Origin: Trigonopsis variabilis
Taxonomy: Eukaryota; Ascomycota; Trigonopsidomycetes; Trigonopsidales; Trigonopsidaceae
Direction of reading: 5' to 3'
DNA: 64,000 nucleotides
NCBI GenBank assembly: GCA_003707065.3
Contig: PPXM03000003.1
Location: forward strand, 1,178,001-1,242,000
Of this stretch, positions 11,344 to 22,584 are shown piece by piece. The translations under genes and the position numbers were made by a program. Under the pieces are notes generated by a model. It worked only from the letters and a program-made list of their open reading frames with translations, was not told the origin of the DNA and searched no databases. Positions within the stretch are counted from its first letter, which is position 1; the number at the start of each line of letters is the position of its first letter.

Positions 11344-13689
11344 ATGGAGAGTAAACCCAATGAACGAGCTCTTCCTACTAAGGATGCAGCGAATTTCCGG
11401 TCGATGGTACGGGCATACGAACAGAAGCAATATAAAAAAGCATTGAAGTTAGCGGATGGGATTTTAAAGAAGTATCCGCGGCATGGGGAAACGATGGCCA
11501 TGAAAGGGTTAGTTCTATACTATATGGACAAGAAAACGGAAGCATATGATCTGATTCATCGATCGACCGAATATGACCCAACAAGCTTTGTATGTTGGCA
11601 TGTGACTGGGTTATATTATCGCGGCGAGAGACGCTATGAGGAAGCAGTCAAGGCTTACACGACAGCTGTGAAATATGATCCGAGCAATCAAAATTTACTT
11701 CGGGACTTGTCAGTTTTACAGATCTTATTGCGTCAATATCCAGCTTATATCAGCAGTCGTCGAACCCTGCTGACTCTTCGGCCAACTGTGCGAAGTAACT
11801 GGACTGCTTTAGCAATTGGATATCATTTATCTGGAAATATCAAGATGGCCATTGATACGTTGAATCGATATGATTCAGCCTTGACCGATGTTTCGGTAGA
11901 GGATGTGGAAAACTGGGAATTAGCCCTTTACAAGAACCATTTGATCGCCGAATCTGGTGATATTCAAGGAGCTTTGGACGATCTAATAAAGATCCAGGAC
12001 GAAATTGTTGACCAACTTAGTATTTTAGAATATAAGGCCAAGTATCTATTGGCTCTGGATCAGAAAAAGGAAGCTCTTGATGTTTACAAGACACTGTTAA
12101 CTCGAAACCCTGATAAATTGGAATATTTTCTTGCTATTGAAAAGTGCCTGGGGGTTTCTCAAGATCGTCTAATTGATCTTTATGAGGGTCTATTGACTGC
12201 TTTTCCTTCAAGTCATGTGGCCAGGTTTAGACAATTACAGGTTATAGACATTGATCAATTTGAATCATGTCTGGAAAAGTATTTGGATTATTACTTTAAA
12301 AGGAATGTACCATCTACTTGGGTCTCTATCAAATCCCTTTATCGTGACTCTCAAAAAGTCACAAAAATATCTAGTCTCGCCTTAAAAATTGAATCTAGTC
12401 TTAATAATTCCTCTGAAGATATTTCTAAACTGGTTTTTCTTGCTCAGCATTTCGATAAAGTCGGTCAATCTGATCATGCGCTCAAGTTGGTCAACCAAGC
12501 CATTCAATTGAACCCGGAGCTGGTCGAATCCCATATGATTCATGCAAAGTTGCTAAAACATCGTGGTGCAGTGTTCAAGGCAGTGCAAGCCATGGACGAC
12601 GCTCGCAAACTAGACTTAAGTGATCGATATGTTAACACTAAAACTACAAAATACCTCTTGAGAGCTAGTGAGCTAGAAAAAGCAAAGACAACTCTCAGCC
12701 TCTTTACTCAAAATGATAAAGAAGGTAATGGGGTGGCAGATCTTTGCTACATGCAGTGTATGTGGTTCCTCACTGAATCGGGGGCCTGTCACGAACGTCT
12801 TGGTAATCGAGCCATAGCTTTAAAACGATATATCCAAGTGGTTAATATCTTTCACGACTGGCGGCTGGATGAGATCGACTTTCATCTTTATTGCCTAAGG
12901 CGTGGAGCTGCTAGAGCTTATGTTGATATGATCCATTGGGGAGACCAACTCTATTCTACTCCTTGGTTTGTCAATGCTGCAGAACATTCAATCCGATTGC
13001 TACTAGAAATCTTTGATGAACGGGGACAAGAGAGTCCCTTGGCGGCTGAACCGCCCTTACCCTCCAGCGGAATTGCCAACCCTAATGGAAATGGAGTCAC
13101 CCCTCCTCCAGATAGCGATCCAGATGGATCAAAAATTGAAAAGACTCAGACACCTTTGGATGATGCTGCGGCCGTCCATAAACTTCTTGCCAACCGTCAG
13201 GAACTAGCTCTTACTCATGAATTATCATTCGGCATTCATATCCGCAATAAGAAATATCTTTTGGCTTTCCAAGCATTGAGCCGAGGAGCAAAAATAGATC
13301 CTGATGCGCCCTGGCTGGCCCGCGATATCGCTGTCTTCAAGCATCTTCTTTCCACGGAAACTGACGAGACAGCATTACCAAGTCAAGTCCGTCAGGTACT
13401 CCAACGTACTATATCTCAACTTGATCCGAAAGATTTAGATGCGAAAGCATTTATAAATGACTATCTTTCAAGGCACAGTGGCAGCCCAGGAGCCACCATA
13501 GCGTGGACACAAGCAATGACACGTATCGGAGACGAAAGAGCCTGTGAAAAGCTTGCTGATAGCAATTTGGTCGGAAAGCTACATGATGCCGCTGAGGCTC
13601 GAGCCTTGATAACTCTAGTTGGCAAATTAGGGGGTGACAAAAAGGCTGTACAGGAACTGGTCAAAAAGAGATGGCCAGATTTCGAATAA
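11344..13689 (+). CDS. naa15: NatA N-terminal acetyltransferase auxiliary subunit (Naa15/Nat1)
   Basis: Naa15 is the TPR scaffold that anchors the Naa10 catalytic subunit to ribosomes for co-translational N-terminal acetylation. The single exon gives 781 residues (yeast Nat1 has 854). The start (MESKPNERALP) leads into the family signature FRSMVRAYEQKQYKKALKLA, KKYPRHGETMAMKGL and CWHVTGLYYRGERRYEEAVK. TPR repeats fill most of the protein. A low-complexity Pro/Asn/Gly segment with charged flanks near residue 570-600 matches the variable loop before the C-terminal helical part. It shares a divergent promoter with vps37 and is convergent with the Sft2-like gene 208 bp away. Confidence 0.94.
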   Translation: MESKPNERALPTKDAANFRSMVRAYEQKQYKKALKLADGILKKYPRHGETMAMKGLVLYYMDKKTEAYDLIHRSTEYDPTSFVCWHVTGLYYRGERRYEEAVKAYTTAVKYDPSNQNLLRDLSVLQILLRQYPAYISSRRTLLTLRPTVRSNWTALAIGYHLSGNIKMAIDTLNRYDSALTDVSVEDVENWELALYKNHLIAESGDIQGALDDLIKIQDEIVDQLSILEYKAKYLLALDQKKEALDVYKTLLTRNPDKLEYFLAIEKCLGVSQDRLIDLYEGLLTAFPSSHVARFRQLQVIDIDQFESCLEKYLDYYFKRNVPSTWVSIKSLYRDSQKVTKISSLALKIESSLNNSSEDISKLVFLAQHFDKVGQSDHALKLVNQAIQLNPELVESHMIHAKLLKHRGAVFKAVQAMDDARKLDLSDRYVNTKTTKYLLRASELEKAKTTLSLFTQNDKEGNGVADLCYMQCMWFLTESGACHERLGNRAIALKRYIQVVNIFHDWRLDEIDFHLYCLRRGAARAYVDMIHWGDQLYSTPWFVNAAEHSIRLLLEIFDERGQESPLAAEPPLPSSGIANPNGNGVTPPPDSDPDGSKIEKTQTPLDDAAAVHKLLANRQELALTHELSFGIHIRNKKYLLAFQALSRGAKIDPDAPWLARDIAVFKHLLSTETDETALPSQVRQVLQRTISQLDPKDLDAKAFINDYLSRHSGSPGATIAWTQAMTRIGDERACEKLADSNLVGKLHDAAEARALITLVGKLGGDKKAVQELVKKRWPDFE

Positions 13690-13897
13690 AGCATGACTTA
13701 TTCTATGATAGATGGACAGGTGTAGCCTATAACAACATCCACAGCTAATGTAACAGATGAAATATTAAGTACAGGAGGACTCTGGCAATCTGATAGCAGC
13801 GGCCAAGAACAAGGGCGATCAAAGTGGTAATCCTTCAGTTATAGGGGTAGAGAGATGCGTGAGCCAATTTTGAAAATGGCTTTTAGACGTAAACCGA

Positions 13898-14527
13898 TCA
13901 AGACACCCAGCTGGCCACTTGGCGAGCCCCAAGACGCGACGCAAAAGCAAGGCCTTGAGAGCCCATAGGGAAGTAAGAGACCGTATACCAAAGAGCGGCC
14001 AAGACTTGAGCAACGCAGGCAATAATAGTTAAGATAGCAGATTTGATTCCTAGCGAGAAGACCAAGGTCAAGACGATAGAACCAAAGTAGATGACAGTAA
14101 AGGGTAGTCGCTGGGGAGAAAATAGATGTCTGATATAATTAACAGGCCCTTGGAGAGCACCAAAAGAGATGACAAATAGGAGAGAGCCTAAGGACCAAAG
14201 AAGAGCGAATTTTCGAGGACGTAAAGCAAGGACGGGGAAAATGGTAAAACATAAAGCAAAGCAGGCAGTGGCACCCGCTAAACAAACGCCAAAAACAATA
14301 ATACGATCCCACCAAGACAGATTAAACCATTCTGGTTCTCGGTTAGAAGGCTGAGAAGAAGAAATCTCGCTCGCCTCTTGTTCGGTCACAGGCAAGCGGA
14401 CATAACCTGATGAAGTGAAAGGCAAGGCGTCTTTGATCCTAGAGAAGAATGGCCGGGCAGGAGGAGGAGCAGGAGATGATCTCCCAGCCCATGAATCGAG
14501 CTGAGCTCTCCAGGCAGATTCAGACAT
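13898..14527 (-). CDS. sft2: Sft2-like Golgi membrane protein
   Basis: Sft2 family proteins are four-helix membrane proteins of the late Golgi that help retrograde vesicle fusion. The 209-residue product has a Pro/Ser-rich cytosolic N-terminus of about 70 residues and then four hydrophobic segments. The diagnostic part is FSPQRLPFTVIYFGSIVLTL followed by SAILTIIACVAQVLAALWY and SYFPMGSQGL, a close match to the family core. ATG at 14527 is the only sensible start. The gene is a single exon, divergent from the bHLH gene across 1.8 kb. Confidence 0.87.
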   Translation of the reverse strand: MSESAWRAQLDSWAGRSSPAPPPARPFFSRIKDALPFTSSGYVRLPVTEQEASEISSSQPSNREPEWFNLSWWDRIIVFGVCLAGATACFALCFTIFPVLALRPRKFALLWSLGSLLFVISFGALQGPVNYIRHLFSPQRLPFTVIYFGSIVLTLVFSLGIKSAILTIIACVAQVLAALWYTVSYFPMGSQGLAFASRLGARQVASWVS

Positions 14528-16297
14528 GGAGATTGACCGGATTAAAGTCGACTTGAGTGAAACGGCCTAGTCAAGGTGGCGGCCGGGTAATGTGCCCCCA
14601 GCTGGACTACGTATGCGCACTTACTACAGCTGTCACGGGATGAGTCTCCGTCTCCCAGTTGTGCTACTCGGTTGACGAGATGCAAGTTAGGGGCTGATGT
14701 CCATTGAACTAGTGCCGTAGCTGATAGTCAGTGCAATCTATGTTAATAAATTCATACGTTTGATTAAAGCTAAAGAACTGTGACAAAGATACAACAAGAA
14801 TGGTATGAAATTCAGAGGATAATGGTGGAAGCTGGACAATCGTAGTCTAGGTGCATATCTATAGTATTTTTGAATGTGAGAATCATCCGAGCAGGCATCA
14901 TATGAGACACAAAGGTTACCCATGTACTGACATGACGTGCTAACCCACTGGTTGTAGAGTGTTCAGTTATCCCCGAGGGTCGAAATGATGCTTACCTTAA
15001 AAGGATAGCTCAGAAAGGAGATAGAAAGAGTCTGGTGTCTGCATTGCAGTTCTTCAGACACGATTATGTTTTGGTTCAAGGATCACAGGACGATTAGCAT
15101 AGCTTTCCAGATATTCGTGTAGTCTTGCTGATCCACGTGGTTTTCGAGAATTTGTGATATAGACTTGAACAACCGACAATGGTCCCAAGTGATGGTCCAA
15201 AACCGTGGTAGGACGCAGGTGTAATTCCATCCCCCACCAAGATGAGAAGACGGATGGGAATCGAATAGCGTTTGCGAAACCTATTGATGATCAAGAAAGA
15301 CTGGCAAATATCCTACAGAGATATATCATCAAAAGGTCTGTTATAGTTTTTATTCGTCGATTGTAAATGATCTAAAACCGACTCAATGTAACATTGCCGA
15401 TGTTGGCATTTTTATCTGATTGGCGCAGCCCGAGAGGTGTCCGAAAACGCGCCCACCGGCAAGAACGGGACACAGGTGAACAAAACCTCAATGGATGGGT
15501 CTCCTTCAAAGCCAAATGTATAAAGAGAACTTCCACTCGAGTTACTCACTTTAGAGTAAAGAAAATGTATCTTCTAGTTCATTGTCTGCGGTCCAGCCGC
15601 TGTTTTGTCAAGGGACCACCATGCTTGCTCTTGCTTTAATCGAGAAGCTTGTTGACTTTTGTCATTAGATCTTTACGCGAATTGTGAAAAGATGCAACAG
15701 AGGCCACTGGGGCGACCTTATGCAAGTGCCCACTTCAATCGAAATAATGCCAAGATAAGAAGCCTTTTTCTTGGCGAGTTAAAGCACTCCCTTATCTGAG
15801 TTTCTAAACCGCAATTTTCCGAAAGGGGTACGGATATAATTGACCCTGCGTAAAAGTACGTGGACTGGGCGACTCCGGGTAGGGTACTCGGGAGCGCAAA
15901 GGATCAGATAAAATTTTATCAGATCAAATCTAACGGCGCCGTACTGAGTAGAATATCATCAAATAACGTAGAGAGAGAACGAAAATGAAGAAAACATATC
16001 CAACCACATAATAATTGAGATTAGTTATTCCCCATAGCACCTCTCTGTTTCCTCTCCAGCGTTGTCGATCTTTTCTTCCATCTTGTCATTCCCATCCCCG
16101 GACGGAAAAAACCACGAACTGAACCAAAAAGCTTCAGAAAGCCGATAAAAAAGAAACGTTTTAACGAAATTGGACGAAACTGCGCGAAATAACTGATATT
16201 ATCTTTCATTTAGCCGTCGTTTATCGCGCCCACAGTAGAGGGCAGTGACCGAGGGAGATCAACTAGGACCAAAGGATACAATAAACATTCTGGATTA
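14528..16297. other. Longest intergenic gap (1.77 kb), no gene seen
   Basis: This gap lies between the divergent sft2 and bHLH genes. No frame above about 80 codons or with family features is present, and no tRNA-like element was found. It may hold a long leader or complex promoter of the regulatory gene, as is common for transcription factors. Confidence 0.35.
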
Positions 16298-17494
16298 ATG
16301 TCTATTTCACCTAAGAATACGCTGTTTGTTCAGGTAACGCCTCATTTGGATTTTCTCAAAAGTCCGTCCTATTCGCCTACAAGTCTGGATACTCCTCGTT
16401 CAGTTTCTTACTCAAACGATTATTTAGACCCGAATTCGACAGAAATGGATCATACACCTCCTTCTGCAGCGTCAAACGCTTCTTTTCAGTCGTCTCTCGA
16501 TTCTCCTCCCTGGGAGTCTGATTTCTTCCCCTTATCTATGACCAATGTCCAGGATGACACGCGCTCTTTAAACATGAGTAATATGAACGTTGTCTACCAT
16601 CAAGACTATCAGCGCCAAGAGCCTTTTTCTCATCCCTCAATGCCTCCTCGGTCTATGTCAGTGCCTGAGGTGTCAAAGATTAATATCGCTGCCAAATCTG
16701 CAGAACAATCTTTAGCAAGGCCCCCACCATCTTCTACTCAAAAGGCTAAAGCTTCAACTTCAAGGCCTCAGCGGTCATCTCCTCTGGCATCTTCAATGGC
16801 AGCAGAGGTTCCAAAGTCAATAGCTGTATCATCGCATGCCAAAGCTATCAATCCTCTTCCAAACCCACCTTCAACCGCAATTACCAGTCAGTCTTTTGTT
16901 CCGATTGCTCCTGCCCCGTCTAAACCCCCAACAAACCAAGCTGCTGCCACACCCTCTTCGAGCTCCTACCGGCCGCGGTCTCTTAGAGATCCAGCCAAGC
17001 ACGCTCAACTTGTGCTAGAGAAGAGAAAGCGCAGACGGGAGTCCCATAACGCCGTCGAGCGCCGTCGTCGAGATATTATCAACGAGAAAATTCAAGAATT
17101 GGGGCTTCTCATTCCTAAAGAAATGCTCGCAAGAAGTGCTCCAGGCGACGAGACCTTCACTAGACCTCCTTCGCCTTCATCGAAGTCTTTGGGACCCTCC
17201 TCAACCGGTACGCGGGAAGGTCGACCGAACAAAGGTTTGATCCTTCGTCGATCGGTCGACTATATCTACCGCTTAAAAGAATCTCTGCAATATCAGGAAG
17301 ATAGAGTCAGGATCCTAGAAGACCGCCTGCGCCTATATGAGCCTCTTCCCCCTGCTCCCCCTCCACCTACCGCGACACAGTGGTCTCAGCTGAATACGAT
17401 GGAAGAACAAAGCCTTCAAGAGAATGTCAATGCATTACCGACAGACTTCGATCTGGTCGAATTTGATTCAATGACAAGAAGAATGCAGCTCTAA
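16298..17494 (+). CDS. bHLH-zipper transcription factor
   Basis: The product (398 residues) is a fungal basic helix-loop-helix protein expected to bind E-boxes (CANNTG) in the nucleus. The first 230 residues are rich in Ser and Pro with no fold seen. The basic region RRESHNAVERRRRDIINEKI begins near residue 247; its His-Glu-Arg pattern (HNxVERRRR) predicts CACGTG-type sites. The loop is long and Ser/Pro-rich (about 45 residues) before helix 2 (GLILRRSVDYIYRLKESL). A leucine-zipper-like helix follows (VRILEDRLRLYEPLP). The basic region resembles Rtg3 and other MITF-like fungal factors, but the match is not specific enough for a gene name. The single exon starts at an ATG at 16298. Confidence 0.85.
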   Translation: MSISPKNTLFVQVTPHLDFLKSPSYSPTSLDTPRSVSYSNDYLDPNSTEMDHTPPSAASNASFQSSLDSPPWESDFFPLSMTNVQDDTRSLNMSNMNVVYHQDYQRQEPFSHPSMPPRSMSVPEVSKINIAAKSAEQSLARPPPSSTQKAKASTSRPQRSSPLASSMAAEVPKSIAVSSHAKAINPLPNPPSTAITSQSFVPIAPAPSKPPTNQAAATPSSSSYRPRSLRDPAKHAQLVLEKRKRRRESHNAVERRRRDIINEKIQELGLLIPKEMLARSAPGDETFTRPPSPSSKSLGPSSTGTREGRPNKGLILRRSVDYIYRLKESLQYQEDRVRILEDRLRLYEPLPPAPPPPTATQWSQLNTMEEQSLQENVNALPTDFDLVEFDSMTRRMQL

Positions 17495-17763
17495 GCTTTT
17501 CTTGGCAGACGGTAGCGCGACCTGTCTCTCGTGGAGAAGCGGTTGTATTGCTCACAACCAGTCCACCCCGTCTGAGCTACAAAACCCAAGGGGCCAGTGC
17601 TGAGTTAAGATTGATGGCGACATGACAAGTTATGACTCTAGATGATTTATGACAGTAACGAATAATGATTCAATTTTGAGCACGTATGTTGATACATATA
17701 TTGACGTAGACTACGTAAACGCTTCATGGCAAAGTCTTTTTATCCACCTAGTTTTTACAGACA

Positions 17764-19545
17764 CTAATTTGTTTTTGGGGCCTCAGTAGTAGCAGAAGTG
17801 GTAGTGGTTGTGGCAGCGGGATTTGAGGTCGAAGTTGGCTTGGGACTTGGTTCACTAGGTTTAGCTCCCTCAGACTTCGTGGTTTGCTCTGATGGTTTAT
17901 CTTCCTCGCCGCTCTTAGCCTTTTTGGGCTCTTCCTGCTTTTTATCATCTTCTTTCTCCTTTCTGTCCGATTTGCTTTCACCTTTATCCTCAGGGGGGTT
18001 AACTTGAGCCTTGGCTTGTTCGGGCTTGATCTTTTTAGGCTTGTCATCCTCATCAACGTTTATGGTATCACGGACTTTGATGACATGACCAGATTCAAGC
18101 TCTTGCTGGTTCTCCTCTTTGATGAGTTCTTCTTGTTCTTTAATGACTTCAAGCAGTTGCTTATTAGTGACTTTTCCTTCAGCCCGGTGAACTTCCAACT
18201 CAGCTTCATGATAAAGCTCGTCGGGAATAGAGGACAAGACACTGATCAGTGCATTATAATATGAATCCTCCGTATAAGCAGCCGGATCCGAATAAGCGTA
18301 AGCAGAACACAGAACCAGCAATGTTGAAGGAACACGCTCATGAAGTCGCAATTGCAACCACATCTGAAGCTGCTGACGAAGCAAAGCTGGAGAAGCACCA
18401 TAAGATTTGATTCCACGAACAGCACAAGCGCTCTGAAGTTCTGGAACAGACAAGCTTTCAACACCTTCGTAATCAATCGCGCGATCATCACGTTTAATCT
18501 GTCGCATTCTATATCGGATCTGATACCGCAAGATAATGTCTGTTCCAAACGTATTCAAATTCATATATTTAGCCATGGCAACTAACTGAGGACGAGACAA
18601 GTTATCTAAGACAACATCATCTTTAAACAGTCGACAAACATCCAACAATTCCTGACGAGTTGGCTTTTCTCCCGATGATCGGACTTTACGGAAAAATGTC
18701 GAGAAGAGCTCCCGCTGGGCAGAAGATTCCACAGTCGGTAAGGTCATCCCTGACTCTTGCACAGTATGTCGGAGATACTGCGATACTTCAGCTCTAGTCT
18801 TTCTCAGATCTCGAGATCGCTTCTCTTTAGCATCTTTCCCTTCATACGTGGAAGGTAACAAGTTAGGGAAGATCTTCAATGCTAAAGGAAGAAGTAGCTC
18901 GGCAAAAGGAACAACCACAAAGACAGCAAAAGGTACCAAACGGACCATATCTTCAGTTGTTCGCTGCAGCTGACGAGTCTCACGACGAGACAATTCATAA
19001 CCGGCCAACATTTTCAAGCATAATTTTGTAGAAATCTTGATCTCAGTTCCCAAAAGTTTGGTGCCATCCCAGTAATGATGAAGCTCCTGCTTGATTCTAG
19101 CCATCAATGGAAGTTTCGCGGTAACTGGGGTTGGCGCTGTATCTGACTTATCTTTGGTCTCTTTTATAGCTTGTTCCGTAGTGGATTCGGCTTCTGCATG
19201 CTTGCTGACATCGACAGAATCCTTCGAGTCCCGTTTCACCTTTTTGGGCTCCTCCTTGGCTTTTTCAGGCTCCTTCTTGGCCTTTTCAGACTCTTCTTTA
19301 ACATTTGCCTTTGGATTAGCGGCAGTGGATTGATACCTAGTAGAGAGCAGCCTTAATGGTCCACTGCTCTTTCCAGCTATACTTGTATGATGCAAATCCG
19401 CATACTCAGTCAAGGATTTTCGGTAGAACGTCCGCACCACCGCTGGAGAATTCTTCGATCCTTGTCCAGCCCAACAACCGGAATTCCGGCTATACTTCGC
19501 AATACCCTGGCGGATATTGTTACTGTTCACCCGAGTCCATACCAT
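17764..19545 (-). CDS. mdm38: Mitochondrial inner-membrane LETM1-domain protein (Mdm38-like)
   Basis: LETM1/Mdm38 proteins sit in the mitochondrial inner membrane, support K+/H+ exchange and bind mitochondrial ribosomes. This 593-residue protein has an Arg/Ser-rich presequence and then a Lys/Glu-rich spacer (residues about 80-135). The conserved region starts at KLPLMARIKQELHHYWDGTK; LCLKMLAGYELSRRETRQLQ and one transmembrane helix (VRLVPFAVFVVVPFAELLLP) follow. The ribosome-binding helices include LSRPQLVAMAKYMNLNTFGT and the repeated RxQLxxWLxLRL segment. The C-terminal 130 residues are charged low-complexity sequence (Lys, Glu, Pro, Ser, Thr). The gene is a single exon, convergent with the bHLH gene with 269 bp between stops. 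Confidence 0.93.
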   Translation of the reverse strand: MVWTRVNSNNIRQGIAKYSRNSGCWAGQGSKNSPAVVRTFYRKSLTEYADLHHTSIAGKSSGPLRLLSTRYQSTAANPKANVKEESEKAKKEPEKAKEEPKKVKRDSKDSVDVSKHAEAESTTEQAIKETKDKSDTAPTPVTAKLPLMARIKQELHHYWDGTKLLGTEIKISTKLCLKMLAGYELSRRETRQLQRTTEDMVRLVPFAVFVVVPFAELLLPLALKIFPNLLPSTYEGKDAKEKRSRDLRKTRAEVSQYLRHTVQESGMTLPTVESSAQRELFSTFFRKVRSSGEKPTRQELLDVCRLFKDDVVLDNLSRPQLVAMAKYMNLNTFGTDIILRYQIRYRMRQIKRDDRAIDYEGVESLSVPELQSACAVRGIKSYGASPALLRQQLQMWLQLRLHERVPSTLLVLCSAYAYSDPAAYTEDSYYNALISVLSSIPDELYHEAELEVHRAEGKVTNKQLLEVIKEQEELIKEENQQELESGHVIKVRDTINVDEDDKPKKIKPEQAKAQVNPPEDKGESKSDRKEKEDDKKQEEPKKAKSGEEDKPSEQTTKSEGAKPSEPSPKPTSTSNPAATTTTTSATTEAPKTN

Positions 19546-19970
19546 ATTCTTAAACCGTTCGAACCTCTATTCACTCTTTTGCTAAATCTATCACTCTGGC
19601 GGGCAAAGGATATAATACAGACTGGCTCGCTGATAACCGGTCACCAAGGTCAAACAAACTAACAATCCTGTTATTTTCACAAACCAGGAGAGTGATTCTT
19701 TGTTATAAAAGCCGTGCGGTCGAGCTAAAGGAAATTTACAAGCCTACGCGGCCGTTGCCATGCAGCTCCGAGTTACCCTCGGTCTTAATGAGTCTACGCG
19801 TATTGGACCACCAAATTTGGGGAGATGGATACATGCATGTTACAAGTCAACATGAGTTTTCTCACGACCCCTCTTTTTCTGTGTGGCCATCTACAATGAG
19901 TCTCATCAAGACATATTTATATTCATCAAACGCTAGAGCCTTCTATATCATTAGTTGTTTCCCTCCGAAC
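19546..19970. other. Intergenic: mdm38 promoter, trr1 3' flank
   Basis: About 425 bp lies between two minus-strand genes. No gene is seen. Confidence 0.35.
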
Positions 19971-21107
19971 CTACGCTGTAAGATCTTCTTCTTCAGCCAA
20001 TAATCGTTCGGCTTCCAGAGCAGCCATGCAGCCCGTTCCTGCGGAAGTAATAGCCTGTCGATAGACTTTATCTTGTACGTCACCGGCAGCAAAGAACCCC
20101 TTGATGCTGGTAGCAGCCTGGCCGGGATTGGTAATGACATAGCCATCCTCCGTGGTTTCGACCTGGCCTCGAACAAGAGAAGTGGCTGGGATATGCCCGA
20201 TAGCATAAAACAAACCATTGGCTTCAATATCAGAAATCTCTTTGGTTTTATTGTTAATAACCTTGAGGCCGTGCATCAGCTTTCCATCGCCAGTGATCTC
20301 AACGCCTTCAGTGTTCCAGAGAACTTCGACCTTGGGGTGACTCAATAGTCTCTTAGCCATAATGGGAGAAGCTCTCAATCTATCTCGTCTAACAAGAACA
20401 GTGACTTTTGAGCCGTATTTCGTAAGGAACAGGGCTTCTTCAGCAGCGCTGTCGCCGCCTCCGATAACTACCAGAGGCTTATTTCTGAAAATAGGAACAG
20501 CGCCATCGCATACAGCACATGCAGACACACCCTTCTGCCAGTATTCTTCTTCTCCTTTGAGATGTAAACGCTTAGCTGAAGCGCCTGTAGCAAGGATGAT
20601 AGCGTCGGCTGTCAAGGGTGCCTCGCTCTCCGCTCCTTCGAGCCAGAATTTAAAAGGACGTTCAGATAGATCCAATTTAGTGACAGTCTCGGTGATGATG
20701 GTAGTTCCGAATCGTTCCGATTGAGCCCTCATGCGATCCATCAACTCACTGCCGGTGATGGCTTCAGGAAATCCAGGGAAGTTTTCAATTTCGGTAGTAG
20801 TGGTTAATTGGCCACCAGGGGCGATACCATTGGCAAGCATTCCCTCGTACATAACTGGCTTCAGTTCAGCCCGTGCCAAATAAATGGCTGCGGTATGACC
20901 TGCAGGGCCAGAGCCAATGACAACAACTCTGCTATGTCTTTGAGGATCGATAGGTGCCATGAATGGGGTAGTAAGATTGCGAACAAAAACTGTCGAATAA
21001 AGGGTCTTAGCAAAAACTCGGGAGGCAAATGAAAATCGCGAACCTGGGAACCACACTGTGTCGGTAGGCAGGTATTTATGCTTGTCACTTAATAAGCATT
21101 TCAGCAT
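19971..21107 (-). CDS. trr1: Thioredoxin reductase (low-Mr type), possible dual start
   Basis: This flavoenzyme reduces thioredoxin with NADPH. The core shows the FAD GxGxxG motif ([20 protein letters not shown]), the redox pair CAVC at residues 148-151 counted from the inner Met, the NADPH motif [16 protein letters not shown], and the C-terminal FAD motif [23 protein letters not shown]. Two in-frame ATGs are credible. The one at 20960 (MAPIDPQ) gives a 329-residue cytosolic enzyme like Trr1. The one at 21107 adds 49 residues containing [20 protein letters not shown], a basic, Ser-rich, non-acidic stretch like a mitochondrial presequence, as in yeast Trr2. The longer span is reported. No intron is evident. 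Confidence 0.93.
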   Translation of the reverse strand: MLKCLLSDKHKYLPTDTVWFPGSRFSFASRVFAKTLYSTVFVRNLTTPFMAPIDPQRHSRVVVIGSGPAGHTAAIYLARAELKPVMYEGMLANGIAPGGQLTTTTEIENFPGFPEAITGSELMDRMRAQSERFGTTIITETVTKLDLSERPFKFWLEGAESEAPLTADAIILATGASAKRLHLKGEEEYWQKGVSACAVCDGAVPIFRNKPLVVIGGGDSAAEEALFLTKYGSKVTVLVRRDRLRASPIMAKRLLSHPKVEVLWNTEGVEITGDGKLMHGLKVINNKTKEISDIEANGLFYAIGHIPATSLVRGQVETTEDGYVITNPGQAATSIKGFFAAGDVQDKVYRQAITSAGTGCMAALEAERLLAEEEDLTA

Positions 21108-22584
21108 CCAGACCACAGGTAGGGTAACACCTCTTTCCGCTTACACATCGGCAGAAAGTTGCCAAAGTCTAGTTACTAAGCGACATCAACTCACCACAAC
21201 CATGCAATGGTATACCATCGAAAGTTCCAGAACCATTTTTTTTAAATTTTTTTAAGTGTCGCTTGAAATGGGAGAAAACATCGTTTCTACCGTGTTCTGC
21301 GTCACATGATGTGTAGGCTGCTCATATCTATTGGCTGGCACGTGAACTTATGAGATGAGGCGGAGGACGATGACCATGTAGCCCTGTTCGGCATCTATTG
21401 TGTTAGGCTTTGCTACTATGAGACTTTACTTTATTCTTTTTTACTCAAGGCTGATATGGATTGTAGATTAGTATGGGACTATTTGGTTATGTGACGGCGT
21501 CCTTCTTAAGAGTGAAGAAGAAAAGGTGAGCCAGAGCTAGGCCTCTTGTCAGCCGGGATCATATAGCTTATCTACAACGTCAGAGAATGTACCTCTGACT
21601 AGAACTCTTGGACTTTTGTGTTTGTTTGACTCACTCATCAGCTGTATTCTGCTGCGGTTATTTCTTGCCATTTTTGTCAGGGAATATCTAGCTGAATTTA
21701 AAGTCAGATAGTGCTTTTCCCATCGTGAACAGAGTGGCTGTAACGTCTAGATCAAAAGGCAGACAGCGGTTTAGGGTGTTCTTGTCATGAAGTGGGAATC
21801 AGATTCCAAAGAGAAATTAAGTGAAAAAATAGAAAAGGAAAAGAAAACTTGCGCAGCCCTTTACAAAAAAAGGCATATTTAGAGTTACGGCCTGAGCGGA
21901 TAAAAAGATTAGAAATGAGAGAAACCGAGCTTGCCAACCACGGCAAAATGACAGCTCAGTGAAAAATCCTTAACGGCGAATAAAGAGGCCACAAGTCTTA
22001 GTTTAATTTAGAAACGAGATGGGAAGCTTTTGACTTATGTGAACGAGAAAAAGTACGACCTATTCCAGAAAAAAAGGATTAAGCCGAATTATTTTCAGTT
22101 TTTTTCCTGAAGGTAGAGTTTAGTATGAATGCAGATTAGTCGGAGAGTCCCATCGAGCCGATTCTGTCCCGGTCGAGTCGCCGTGACTCCTGAGAAAGGC
22201 ACGAAGGGCCATAATCCACAGAGAAGAAAGATGGTGGAAGTATTCCGGTAGTCTAATGAAAATTCAAAAGTGGGCATCAAAAGATCAAGAAAAAGGTACA
22301 GCGACAGCAAGTCTGTTTAAGGAGACAGTTTATCAGGAAAGCCTAAATTGACAGAGCTTGTGTCCAAACTCAGACCATTCCTGGGCGGCCAGGAACCAAA
22401 GAAAAAGATTAATTTACAAGGTCGAAAAACTGCGGCTTTTCCCACACATAACATCCTCAATCGAAGAGAAAAAATTTTCTGTTCGGGACCGAGAAGGTTG
22501 CCCTATTTAAACTCTGCGCGGCGGTGTTTTGAGTCATCCATCTATTTGTGTTACGAGGACTCGGAAAAAAGCGAAATTGTCAAG
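21108..22584. other. Divergent promoter region, trr1 / amino-acid permease
   Basis: About 1.48 kb lies between the divergent starts. A CACGTG site lies at 21339-21344. The frame upstream of the permease ATG stays open back to about 22348 but has no ATG, so it is treated as leader. No other gene is seen. Confidence 0.35.

Noticed and set aside
22348-22584. Upstream extension of the amino-acid permease
   Set aside because: The frame is open for 79 codons but contains no ATG; the first ATG at 22585 suits the family.
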